NCBI GenBank assembly: GCA_964547105.1
Contig: CAZJLO010000003.1
Coordinates: forward strand, 1-64,000
Reading direction: 5' to 3'
From: RXOA01 sp964547105
Lineage (GTDB): Bacteria > Bipolaricaulota > Bipolaricaulia > UBA7950 > UBA9294
DNA: 64,000 nucleotides
Positions 15,437-23,707 of the stretch are shown in pieces; within the stretch, counting starts at the first letter, position 1, and each line of letters begins with the position of its first letter. A program made the translations under genes and the position numbers. The notes below the pieces were generated by a model, which searched no databases, was not told the origin of the DNA, and worked only from the letters and a program-made list of their open reading frames with translations.

Positions 15437-16936
15437 ATGGGGAGTCTAAGGGTTGCGATTATCGGTGCCGGGATTGCCGGACTGTCTGCGGGATGCTATG
15501 CCGCGCTGAACGGATTCGAAACGCTTCTGCTCGAACAACACATCCAGCCGGGAGGCGTATGCACCGCATGGTCCCGCCAGGGATACACATTTGACGGCTG
15601 CATCCACCATCTTGCCGGATGTCGCCCCGGCACGCCGCTCTACCGGATGTGGGAGAGCTTGGGAGCGCTTCCGAGACCGATCCTGTTTCCTCAGGACCTC
15701 ACACATGTCGAAGCGCCGGACGGGCGATTCCTAACGGTATTCACGGATCTCGATCGACTGAAAGAGCACCTGCTGAAGATCGCGCCCCGCGATGCGGCTC
15801 CGATCCGCCGCTACATCCGTAGCGCGAGGATCGCCTCCGCCCGCGACCTTCTCGAGTCGGTCGTCACCGGCAAGCCAGGCATTGCGCGGAGCGTCGTCGC
15901 CATTCTTCGAAACCTCCGCTGGAGCGCCGCGTCCATGCAGACCGTCGCTCGGCGGTTCTCCGACCCGTTCCTCCGCCGCGTCTTCCCCCACATTCAGTAC
16001 GATTGGACTGACGTGCCGATCGCGTTTCACCTCAACATCCTCGGAGGCTGCCACGCAAGGAACTGCGGATTCCCTGCCGGCGGATCACAGGCGTTCATTC
16101 GATCCATGGTCGATCGCTATCAAGCATTAGGGGGGATCATCGAATACGGTGCGTGCGTGGAGACGATCCTTGTTTCCAACGGTCACGCCACCGGCGTTCG
16201 CCTCACAGACGGGACGGAGTTCCGCGCCGAGGCCGTGGTGTCCACCGCCCCGGCCCAGGCGACCCTGTTCCACTTGCTGGATCCGCACGCCGCCCCGCCT
16301 GCTCTCCGACGTCGTTACTCGAAGCCGACCGATGAGGTGCGAATGGGGATTCATATATCGTTCGGCATACGTCGGAATCTTACCGCCGAACCACATTCGA
16401 TTGTGTTCTTCCTCCCCGAGCCGAAGGAATTGGCGGGGCGGATGGTCGATCGTCTCTCGCTGGAGCTGTATGGGTTCGATCCGCAATTGGCCCCGCCCGG
16501 CGGCGGCGTTCTGAAGGTCGTCCTCGATACTTCCTACCGTCACTGGAAGAACCTCTCCAACGATCGCACCTCGTATGTCGACGCGAAGAGGGTTCTTGCC
16601 GACCGGGTGGCGGAGCTTCTCGAGCCCCGATTCCCCGGATTGCATGGCCAGCTGGAAGTCGTGGATGTCGCCACACCGGTGACCACCGAACGCTATACCG
16701 GGATGGGCCAGCCGTATGGCTCGGACGATGATTTCCGCCTTGGATTGGGCGCGGTGGTCTCCCAGTTGCTTGCCCGGCCAACCACGCTGCCAAGCGTCGA
16801 TCGGCTATTCCTTGCCGGGCAAACCGTCGGCGGCGCAGGGCTTCCAGGTTGCGCCGCCATGGGACGAAACGCCATTAGGGATCTGTGCCGGCTGGAAGGA
16901 ACACCATTCCGTGAGCGCGTCTCCGATCGATCCTGA
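15437..16936 (+). CDS. CrtI-like FAD-dependent oxidoreductase (phytoene desaturase/retinol saturase superfamily)
   Basis: The 499-residue protein starts at ATG 15437 after GGGAGGTGAC. It has the FAD-binding Rossmann motif VAIIGAGIAGLSAG, a second motif LLEQHIQPGGVCTAW, and the C-terminal FAD signature PSVDRLFLAGQTVGGAGLPGCAAMGRNA. This is the architecture of CrtI-like carotenoid desaturases and related saturases. In this window it has a paralogue on the opposite strand (23708-25222) with the same motifs (PGGLCAAWEKDGY). No phytoene synthase is nearby, so the substrate may be another isoprenoid or lipid. It is divergent from rrf2-hcp. Confidence 0.85.
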   Translation: MGSLRVAIIGAGIAGLSAGCYAALNGFETLLLEQHIQPGGVCTAWSRQGYTFDGCIHHLAGCRPGTPLYRMWESLGALPRPILFPQDLTHVEAPDGRFLTVFTDLDRLKEHLLKIAPRDAAPIRRYIRSARIASARDLLESVVTGKPGIARSVVAILRNLRWSAASMQTVARRFSDPFLRRVFPHIQYDWTDVPIAFHLNILGGCHARNCGFPAGGSQAFIRSMVDRYQALGGIIEYGACVETILVSNGHATGVRLTDGTEFRAEAVVSTAPAQATLFHLLDPHAAPPALRRRYSKPTDEVRMGIHISFGIRRNLTAEPHSIVFFLPEPKELAGRMVDRLSLELYGFDPQLAPPGGGVLKVVLDTSYRHWKNLSNDRTSYVDAKRVLADRVAELLEPRFPGLHGQLEVVDVATPVTTERYTGMGQPYGSDDDFRLGLGAVVSQLLARPTTLPSVDRLFLAGQTVGGAGLPGCAAMGRNAIRDLCRLEGTPFRERVSDRS

Positions 16937-16981
16937 ACCAGAGAAGCATCCCGATTGACCGACACGCGTCGGCGTTCCCCC

Positions 16982-17791
16982 CTATCCCAGCGCCACATCC
17001 AGCACCATCATCACCGCAAACCCAAGCATGGCGCCGATCGTCGCCACATGGACATGCTTTTCTCGGTGGGCTGCGGGGATTAGTTCCTCGACCACCACGT
17101 AGATCATCGCCCCGGCGGCGAACGCCAACGCATAGGGAAGAAGCGGCCTGACCAGAACCACCGCCGCCGCACCGGCTACACCGGCGATAGGCTCGACCAG
17201 TCCGGAGAGCTGCCCATAGAAGAAGCTCCGCGCTCGGCTGAGTCCCTCGCGGCGAAGCGGCACGGAGACGGCCATTCCCTCTGGCAGATTCTGTATTCCG
17301 ATTCCGATTGCAAGTGCCATCGCGCCGGCAATGCCCGCTCCGGGAAGTCCAGCGGCAACCGCTCCGAAAGCAACTCCAACCGCCAACCCTTCGGGGATGT
17401 TGTGGAGTGTGATTGCCAGCACCAGCAGAATGCTGCGACTCCAGGGGGTCTTGATTCCCTCGGCATTGTCGCTGGACCCGCCGGCGTGCAGGTGAGGCAG
17501 CGTCTTATCGACGATCCACAGGAACCCGCCGCCAATGAGGAATCCGATCGTCGCCGGAATCCACCCTGGGATGGACATTTGCTCCGCGAGTTCGATTGCC
17601 GGAGAGAGAAGCGACCAGAAACTGGCGGCGATCATCACACCGGCCGCGAATCCGAGCATGCCATCGAGCACGCGACCGCTGATCGTGCGAAACAGGAACA
17701 CGGTTGCCGCGCCCAGAGCGGTCAGGAACCAGGTGAATCCGGTAGCAGCAAGCGCTTGAAGGAGCGGATGCCAAGACAGGAAGAGATTCAT
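16982..17791 (-). CDS. ZIP-family metal transporter
   Basis: The 269-residue membrane protein belongs to the ZIP family, which imports zinc or iron into the cytoplasm. About eight transmembrane helices are visible. Helix IV carries the metal motif HNIPEGLAVGVAFG and helix V the partner QNLPEGMAVSVPL, both with the essential His/Asn-Pro-Glu-Gly. A His-containing loop (LPHLHAGG) between helices III and IV is typical, as is the conserved EEL in helix VII (VVVEELIPAAH). It ends convergently with the flavoprotein gene, separated by 45 bp that contain a short CCGAC/GTCGG hairpin at 16959-16972. Confidence 0.95.
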   Translation of the reverse strand: MNLFLSWHPLLQALAATGFTWFLTALGAATVFLFRTISGRVLDGMLGFAAGVMIAASFWSLLSPAIELAEQMSIPGWIPATIGFLIGGGFLWIVDKTLPHLHAGGSSDNAEGIKTPWSRSILLVLAITLHNIPEGLAVGVAFGAVAAGLPGAGIAGAMALAIGIGIQNLPEGMAVSVPLRREGLSRARSFFYGQLSGLVEPIAGVAGAAAVVLVRPLLPYALAFAAGAMIYVVVEELIPAAHREKHVHVATIGAMLGFAVMMVLDVALG

Positions 17792-17846
17792 CCATCACCC
17801 CGATCCGACAATGATCTGGCACGGCAATCCTCTGCAAGACGGGGAT

Positions 17847-18358
17847 TCACTGTGCTCGTCCTGTCAGCCGCCCAATCCGATGCTTGCTCGAACCCCGGCG
17901 CTGAGCCGGGGAGAACCGGTCAACCCGCTCCACCCTCACCCACACTCCCCAATTCGACGCAGCTGCGATGGGGTCTTCGGGATCCGCTCCCCCGGATCGC
18001 TCCGCCCGCAGATGGACGTGATGAATCACCCGCCACAATGGGACATGGGGATGTGGTGCAGGCCCCAAGACATGCCGAGCCGGGAACCTAGGTTCGGCAT
18101 TCCAGGCCCCATCAAGCCGTCGGGCGACTCCGACGGTCAATTGGGCGGAAGGACCTTGCTCTCCCAGCCGAGCTATCCGCAGCTTGACCTCGCGCCATGC
18201 CGCCCGATTGAGAATATGTTCCGAGAACGCCTCCGGAAGGACGATGAATCCATCGCCGTTCCGGCGGTGAACTCGGGATCCTAGTCGATGTGCCTTCCGA
18301 CCGATAGCGGTACCGTACTCGCAGGTCCACTGATACTTGATTCGCTCTCTGTCCCCAC
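17847..18358 (-). pseudogene. Possible degenerate gene
   Basis: A GTG at 18358 is preceded by an extended ribosome binding site, GGGAGGTGAGTCCC, but its frame stops after 25 codons at 18281. A second minus frame running through the same region looks protein-like (GDGFIVLPEAFSEHILNR, AAWREVKLRIARLGEQ) and continues to a stop at 17847, but it has no start of its own upstream. A frameshift near 18290 would join them. The C-terminal part is Pro/Arg/His-rich and unconvincing. No family was recognised. Plus-strand frames here look worse. Confidence 0.25.
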
Positions 18359-18575
18359 GGGACTCACCTCCCTCGATGCTTACGAAATCCTTCCGACATG
18401 CCGACCGACATGAACGGCGGATCGTGTGCGATGCAAACCCCGTTCGCAGATGGTCGGTCGGGCAGAAGATACACCCAGGGCGGTGTGCTTGTCGAGGAAA
18501 CGAGAGAGATTCTCCGTTCGAGGTGGGCGGGGCGATTCCAGCAGGGAAAAACTCCGGCCAGGCAGCGCCGAACGA

Positions 18576-19805
18576 CTAGGACGAATCCCTCTCTGCCGAA
18601 TCGAGCCGATGCCGCTCGTACGCCCGGGCAAGCCCTCCGGCGGACGTCTCGCGATACAGCGATGGCAGTGCATGTCCCGTCTCCTTCATCACGGCGACCA
18701 CATCGTCAAACGAGATCAAGTGGGTGCCGTCGAGCAGAAGCGAGAACTGGGCCGCATCAAGTCCGCGCATCGCCGCAGACGCATTCCGTTCGATACAAGG
18801 GATCTGGACCAGGCCGGCCACAGGGTCGCACGTCAAGCCTAGGTGGTGCTCGATCCCCATCTCCGCCGCGTATTCGATCTGGTGAATCGTCCCGCCGTAG
18901 AGTTGCGCCGCCGCGGCCGCCGCCATGGCACATGCCGTGCCGATTTCTCCCTGACAACCGATTTCCGCACCGGAGATCGAGGCGTTGTGCTTGACCAAGT
19001 TCCCGATCAGTCCGGCGGTCGCCAGTGCATGAAGCAGATCCGACTGGGTGCATTCGATCATCGTGTCCATACTTCGCAATACGGCGGGCACGACGCCGCT
19101 CGAGCCGCACGTCGGTGCTGTCACTACGATTCCTCCCGCGGCGTTTTCCTCGGCGACCGCAAACGCAAATGCGGCAAGAAGTCCGCGCCGTTCCAACGGC
19201 TCGTCGAACAGCGTTGCCTTGCGGGCCAGCGAGCGGGCCTTGCGAGAAATGCCGATCCCGCCTGGGAGCCGTCCCTCGGTCGCCAAGCCTCGCTCGACGG
19301 CTTGTTGCATCGCACGCCAAACACCGGCGAGCGTGTCCCAGATCTGACGACCCTCACACATCTCCACGTACTCCCAAAGCGACTCGCCGGTTCGCGTACA
19401 GCGTCGGAGAATGGCGGATAGGGAATCGTCGGGGTAGACGGACTCCGTTTCGAAGGTTCCCCCTTCCTCGACCAGCGCCCCACCCCCCGGACTGTAGACC
19501 TGCCAACAGTCAACGAGATCCTCGGAGGCATCGATCGCCTCAAACCGCATCCCGTTAGGGTGAAACGGCAACGTTTCTTCTGGGCGCCAAACGATCTCGA
19601 CCGGGCGGGGAGCAAGCGCCGCGCGGATCGCCGTGTCGGTCAGGTGTCCCGCGCCCGTCGCGGCAAGGCTCCCGAACAGCGTGGCCCGGAACGTAGCCGC
19701 GTGAGGGTTCCGCTCGCCGAACTGCTCCGCCGCTCGTCTCGGAGCCATCGTGTGGCTGCTCGACGGGCCCATCCCGATTCGATAAAGCTCGGTCAACGAT
19801 TCCAT
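18576..19805 (-). CDS. sdaA: L-serine ammonia-lyase (iron-sulfur-dependent serine dehydratase)
   Basis: The single-chain enzyme (409 residues) deaminates L-serine to pyruvate with a [4Fe-4S] cluster. The beta domain is at the N-terminus (ELYRIGMGPSSSHTMAPRRAAEQF) and the alpha domain at the C-terminus, with cluster and active-site motifs TAPTCGSSGVVPAV, GAEIGCQGEIGTACAMAAAA, LTCDPVAGLVQIPCIERNA. The ATG at 19805 is preferred because the protein then begins MESLTELYRIG, as in the family, with AAAGGA upstream; the frame extends to 19865. It stands alone in a minus orientation. Confidence 0.95.
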   Translation of the reverse strand: MESLTELYRIGMGPSSSHTMAPRRAAEQFGERNPHAATFRATLFGSLAATGAGHLTDTAIRAALAPRPVEIVWRPEETLPFHPNGMRFEAIDASEDLVDCWQVYSPGGGALVEEGGTFETESVYPDDSLSAILRRCTRTGESLWEYVEMCEGRQIWDTLAGVWRAMQQAVERGLATEGRLPGGIGISRKARSLARKATLFDEPLERRGLLAAFAFAVAEENAAGGIVVTAPTCGSSGVVPAVLRSMDTMIECTQSDLLHALATAGLIGNLVKHNASISGAEIGCQGEIGTACAMAAAAAAQLYGGTIHQIEYAAEMGIEHHLGLTCDPVAGLVQIPCIERNASAAMRGLDAAQFSLLLDGTHLISFDDVVAVMKETGHALPSLYRETSAGGLARAYERHRLDSAERDSS

Positions 19806-20000
19806 ACCCGTCCTTTCACTCTCCTTGCGCCGGGTTGGCCGCCTGGCGCGACGGTGTAGTTGCACCGTCGCACCGTGATCCTACAATCTTCCCTCCGGCG
19901 ATCGAAGCGCTCATCATCCTGGGGCGTTGTGATCTTCGTTTCGCCGGTCTACGATGGCACAAGCCGAATGCACGAAGCGAAGATCGAGAAGGGGGAGATA

Positions 20001-20381
20001 ATGCGCTTTCCGGCAATCTATGCTGTGGTCGTCGGTTCGCTGATTGTCGCTCAGTGGACGCGAACCCTCTTTGCCAGGCAACTGCCGAAACACGACGAAG
20101 CCTTCTCGGTACGCGGCGCCCTGGAATTGGCTTTCCACTGGTTCGCGGAGGCAATCACCGCCGCTTTGTTGCTCGCCTCCGGCGCAGGGCTTCTCTGCGG
20201 AGCCGAGTGGCCGACTTGGCTCTTCCCGCTATCGCTCGGGATGCTGTTGTATACGTTGATCAACAGTCCGGGCTTCTTCGCCCAACGTCGAAATTGGAGG
20301 ATGGTCGGCTTCTTCGGGCTGCTGCTTGCCGGCACGGTTGCGGCGCTTGTTCTGTTCCTGTTAGCAGAGCGGATTCCATAG
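20001..20381 (+). CDS. Four-helix membrane protein of unknown function
   Basis: ATG at 20001 follows AAGGGGGAG. The 126-residue protein has about four transmembrane helices: AIYAVVVGSLIVAQW, FAEAITAALLLASGAGLL, LFPLSLGMLLYTLINS and FFGLLLAGTVAALVLFLLA. Conserved-looking polar residues (Asn in LINSPGFFAQRR, Glu in ALELAFHWFAEA) suggest a specific fold, but no family was recognised with certainty. It is followed 36 bp later by the M28 peptidase gene, so they may be co-transcribed. Confidence 0.7.
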   Translation: MRFPAIYAVVVGSLIVAQWTRTLFARQLPKHDEAFSVRGALELAFHWFAEAITAALLLASGAGLLCGAEWPTWLFPLSLGMLLYTLINSPGFFAQRRNWRMVGFFGLLLAGTVAALVLFLLAERIP

Positions 20382-20417
20382 TCCGTCGACGCTTCTTGGA
20401 CTTGAGGTGAGAGAGAA

Positions 20418-21536
20418 ATGGGAACCAAGATACCGCGCGCGCTTTCCACAGGGCTCGCTCTATTCCTTGCCGTCGTGTTCCTGTCCGCCGAAGCGCCGGC
20501 GGGATCCATCGACCGGGGACAGATCCGCGAGCTTGCATTCCAGGTTGATGCCGGACGCCTACTTGATGACATCCGCTGGCTGGCCCACGATGATCGCAAC
20601 GGACGACTCGCGACCACGAATGACGAAGATGAGGTTGTCGCATGGATTGCCGAGCGTTTTGGCGCCCTCGGGCTGTTGCCGTTCGCGGCGGCCGACCTGG
20701 CATCGTATGTTCATCCGTTCCCGATTCACACATCGTTTTACCCATGGGATCAAGACACCGGAGGATCCTGCACGGCAAGGGGAGCCATCGCCCTGTCCGG
20801 AACAGGTTCGAATGTCGTTGCCGTCCTTCCCGGCGAGCTTTATCCAACCGAGTTCGTGATCGTCGGCGCGCACCACGATCATCTTGGACCCTGCGGCGAA
20901 TCGATCCGCAACGGCGCAGACGACAACGCCAGTGGCGTAGCGGCCATGTTGGAGATCGCGCAGATTCTGACCGACACGGAGACTCGTCCTGACAAGTCGG
21001 TTCTCTTTGTGGCATTCGGCGCCGAGGAAATCGGACAACTCGGATCCAAGGCGATCACCCGCCTGCTCGTCAGCAACGATTTGGATCGATCTTGCATCGT
21101 CATCAACATGGACATGCTCGGAGCCTGTGCCGGCGCACCCTTCTTCGTCACATTGTTTGGGGATGACCTGAACCCTGCGACGGACCTGGCGATGGTTGTC
21201 ACGGAAGCGTCTCACTCGCTGGGGCACGCCGTCGTATCCGCAGGTTCCCGCCTGCAATGGTCGGATCATGTCTCGCTCGCAGCGTATCGGATTCCGGCAA
21301 TCACGATCACCGCATCCGCCGTCATCGCCCCCGACGCCGCTTCCGATCACGATCCTTCCGTTCGGCGATCCGACGACTCCGGCTCGCCCCCCGTGTCGCT
21401 CGAGTCGATGCTGCGGTATCACCCCGGTTACCACCGCCCCACCGATGTCGTGGAAGCCCTGGATGTGAACATGGTGGTCGAGATGACGAGAATCGCACTG
21501 ACCGCCGTGTTGGAGCTGGCGACCATCCGTCGCTAA
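20418..21536 (+). CDS. Exported M28-family metallopeptidase
   Basis: The 372-residue protein has a signal peptide (ALSTGLALFLAVVFLSAEAPAG) and a zinc aminopeptidase domain of the M28 family. The two-zinc site is complete: His in VGAHHDHLG, bridging Asp in RNGADDNASGVAAM, catalytic Glu pair in FGAEEIGQLGS, Asp in INMDMLGA and the last His in RYHPGYHRPTDV. Family members release N-terminal amino acids from peptides. AGGTGAGAGAG stands upstream of the ATG. Probably periplasmic or secreted; it sits after the four-helix membrane protein. Confidence 0.93.
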   Translation: MGTKIPRALSTGLALFLAVVFLSAEAPAGSIDRGQIRELAFQVDAGRLLDDIRWLAHDDRNGRLATTNDEDEVVAWIAERFGALGLLPFAAADLASYVHPFPIHTSFYPWDQDTGGSCTARGAIALSGTGSNVVAVLPGELYPTEFVIVGAHHDHLGPCGESIRNGADDNASGVAAMLEIAQILTDTETRPDKSVLFVAFGAEEIGQLGSKAITRLLVSNDLDRSCIVINMDMLGACAGAPFFVTLFGDDLNPATDLAMVVTEASHSLGHAVVSAGSRLQWSDHVSLAAYRIPAITITASAVIAPDAASDHDPSVRRSDDSGSPPVSLESMLRYHPGYHRPTDVVEALDVNMVVEMTRIALTAVLELATIRR

Positions 21537-21555
21537 TTCGGCGCTGTCATCCCCA

Positions 21556-21894
21556 TCATTCTGCAATCCTGTAATCTTCGCGTGGCGGGTTCCAGGCATC
21601 GAACGCCTCGGTGGCTTCGTCGAGCGCACGGGCACTGTGACGGAGGTTGGATCCGATCCGCACCCCGTCGCCCGCCCGCAGGACGTGGATCTCGCCGTCA
21701 AGCATGAACTCCAATGCCCCACGGGTCACCACGGTGATCTGCTCGTGCGGATGCTCGTGCTCCGGAACCACACTCCCGGGGGCGAAGCTGAAGAACGTGA
21801 GCATCGCCCCGTCGGTCCAAACAGCACGTCGATGGATCCCCGGCAGCATCTCCACTTGGGAAAGGTCTCGAATCCGAAAGAACTGCTTCAACAA
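21556..21894 (-). CDS. Cupin-domain protein
   Basis: Small single-domain cupin of about 112 residues. The first metal motif is PEHEHPHEQITVVTRGALEFML and the second region is GDGVRIGSNLRHSARAL, with one His retained. The likely start is TTG at 21894 (or 21891), 5-8 nt after AGGAGG, because the long upstream extension to 22104 has no protein-like character. The family binds small ligands or metals, and the function cannot be deduced. It ends convergently, 19 bp from the M28 peptidase gene. Confidence 0.8.
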   Translation of the reverse strand: MLKQFFRIRDLSQVEMLPGIHRRAVWTDGAMLTFFSFAPGSVVPEHEHPHEQITVVTRGALEFMLDGEIHVLRAGDGVRIGSNLRHSARALDEATEAFDAWNPPREDYRIAE

Positions 21895-22306
21895 AGACAC
21901 CTCCTCGTTGAACAAGCATCCATGGATCGCGATGAATGCGCAACATCCCATGGGACGGAAGATCTTCGAGCAGGCCCTATCCGCCGTCCAACCGCGGGAC
22001 TTGCGGGAGGACGCTTCAGTTGCACCGATTTCTGGCCACCAATCGAGGAGAAGGGAAGAGATTCGCCGTGCTTGGAGCCGAGGAACCAAAGGTAGAGGCC
22101 CCATCTCGGGGCCTCTTATCTTCTAGCTGCTTGGTAAGGAGGTACAGCTCTTTCTTTCAACGGCTCTTGTACAGCCCTTATCTTAGAGGGAGGTTGTGAA
22201 GGAAGTATGAATGCCCATTGAGGGTTTGGTGGATCGATCCGCTCGACGCCGTCGGGACCTCCGAATCGCCTCCGCCCAGGCGTCTCTGAGCTTTGACATC
22301 GTCGTC
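21895..22306. other. Non-coding stretch with a terminator-like hairpin
   Basis: About 410 bp between the cupin start and the end of the YciI-like gene. It contains the hairpin at 22094-22116, annotated separately, and 15 bp further a GTACAG/CTGTAC pair at about 22142-22175. No convincing protein frame or tRNA was found. A plus-strand transcript ending at the hairpin would have to be a small RNA or leader. Confidence 0.4.
22094..22116 (+). terminator. Rho-independent terminator without an obvious upstream gene
   Basis: A perfect 9-bp stem (AGAGGCCCC / GGGGCCTCT) with loop ATCTC is followed by TATCTTCT on the plus strand. The nearest plus-strand gene ends at 21536 and the gene in between is on the minus strand. 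Confidence 0.65.
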
Positions 22307-22651
22307 TCAGGCGCCGGAAGATCCTTCGCCGGCAGTTGGAGGGGCGCAACGGGCCATCCTGAAAGGGAATATCTGGCCTCGGAACACGCCACCGATGATC
22401 GCCGGATCTCCGTGCAGGATCTCGATGGCATGCTGCTCGGATTCCGCACGCAGCAGAACGATCCCAAAGCCGGGAGAATCCGCTTGCTCGGTCCGGCCGG
22501 CAAGAACGACGATCCCTTTGTCAGTCAGATCGGAGAGATATCGGAAATGCCGGTCGATTAGGGCATTCTCTTCCGCCGTGCCGCCATCGGAAAGCATCCC
22601 CGGGCGGGATGGGTCGATGCGAATCAGGTACTCCCGGCACCGATCGATCAT
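22307..22651 (-). CDS. YciI-like protein
   Basis: A 114-residue protein of the YciI/YCII ferredoxin-like alpha+beta fold. It shows the N-terminal strand CREYLIRIDPSRPGML, the conserved His and Asp regions in IDRHFRYLSDLTDKGIVVLAGRTEQAD, FGIVLLRAES and a final FRGQIFPFRM. Family members are small dimeric enzymes or binding proteins of mostly unknown function. The ribosome binding site is weak (GAGGTGTTGGGG). The 265 bp upstream hold no gene I could support. Confidence 0.75.
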   Translation of the reverse strand: MIDRCREYLIRIDPSRPGMLSDGGTAEENALIDRHFRYLSDLTDKGIVVLAGRTEQADSPGFGIVLLRAESEQHAIEILHGDPAIIGGVFRGQIFPFRMARCAPPTAGEGSSGA

Positions 22652-22916
22652 ACCCCAACACCTCTACGAGCCGGATTCCGCTTCCGCGATGGCCCGTTTT
22701 CGGCCTTGCGTACAGATCGGCATTCCATATCCCATGTTCCGCACGCGGAACCCAACCGTTTCCACGGCCACGCCACTCCAAGAGCCCAGGCGCGACGAAT
22801 GGATCCGTGTTTTGCACCATCCGATCACAACATACGCGTTCCGATGGCGATGCAGCAGGTCAGGCCCGCCCAGCGCCGAAAACGCCCGTCACGAATCGAG
22901 GACCGATATTCTCCAA

Positions 22917-23297
22917 CTACTCCAGATGGAGGATCCGCTTGGCGCTATCCGTTTGATCAACGGTGATGATCAGTTGGTTCCGCTCCACCCCCGCATAGAC
23001 AGAGAGCACATTAATGCTGTCTTCCGACAATCGCTGCAAGACATGCGCCAATTCGCCCGGATGGTTCGGAACCTCAAGGACCAGCGCCTCTCTCTCCTCG
23101 AAGTCAATTCCCATATCGCGCAACAGCTTCTGGGTTGATCCGGTTTCGCTCGTGATCATCCCGACGACGCCTTCTTCAAGGACGGTCAGTCCCGCGATTC
23201 CTTCGATGTTCACATGCTCCGATCCGAGCTTCTCGGCGATATCGACCAACGCTCCCGGACAGTTTCCGATGTCAAACGAGAATTCCTTCAAGCTCAC
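22917..23297 (-). CDS. Tandem ACT-domain protein
   Basis: The 126-residue protein consists of two ACT domains, small regulatory modules that bind amino acids. The first reads FSFDIGNCPGALVDIAEKLGSEHVNIEGIAG and the second LVLEVPNHPGELAHVLQRLSEDSINVLSVYAG, each with the conserved Gly at the strand-helix turn and a hydrophobic helix. The GTG at 23297 is 6 nt from AGGAGG and is preferred over the GTG at 23306, which overlaps that site. It is a stand-alone sensor with no catalytic domain. Confidence 0.88.
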   Translation of the reverse strand: MSLKEFSFDIGNCPGALVDIAEKLGSEHVNIEGIAGLTVLEEGVVGMITSETGSTQKLLRDMGIDFEEREALVLEVPNHPGELAHVLQRLSEDSINVLSVYAGVERNQLIITVDQTDSAKRILHLE

Positions 23298-23406
23298 ACT
23301 GCTCACCTCCTCAAGGAAGATGCTAGCACGATCGGTGGCCAGAACGGAAGCCCTGTCCGAGCGTCAAGGGATACCGCATCTCGATGACAGGAAGGATGCA
23401 TCCGTG

Positions 23407-23661
23407 TCAGCTCGTCACCCGCTCGATGATGATCGTGCATTCGGTCACCACCGCGGCGACAGCACCGACGGCGGCCCACGTCGGGAGCAGGAGAGCACCG
23501 ACAACACCGGCCGTAACCGGAATAACGAGGAGGTTCTTTCCGTCTTTGTTCCGAATCGTGATCCGGCGAATGTTGCCCTGGTGAACCACCGCCTTGAGCG
23601 TCGCCAGAAGCTTCTCTCCAGAGATGGTCAGTTCTTCGACTCGCTGCTGCTGTTCGTTCAT
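23407..23661 (-). CDS. DUF4342 protein
   Basis: 84 residues from ATG 23661 (GGAGGCGA upstream). The pattern EELTISGEKLLATLKAVVHQGNIRRITIRN, then GKNLLVIPVTAGVVGALLLPTWAAVGAVAA, is the DUF4342 layout: a helix, a beta hairpin and one hydrophobic membrane-like helix. In other bacteria such domains are sometimes fused to ubiquitin-associated-like helices. Function unknown. It follows the flavoprotein gene by 46 bp on the same strand and may share its transcript. Confidence 0.75.
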   Translation of the reverse strand: MNEQQQRVEELTISGEKLLATLKAVVHQGNIRRITIRNKDGKNLLVIPVTAGVVGALLLPTWAAVGAVAAVVTECTIIIERVTS

Positions 23662-23707
23662 TTCGCCTCCAGCCGAGCGATTGACAGATGCCGACTTGTT
23701 CGGATCT

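Noticed and set aside
17811..18284. A 157-codon plus-strand frame rich in Met and Pro.
   Set aside because: No ribosome binding site, odd composition, and it overlaps a more protein-like minus frame; a real gene is not supported.
22211..23138. Long plus-strand frames over the YciI and ACT genes.
   Set aside because: The minus strand encodes two recognisable protein families there; the plus frames are shadows.
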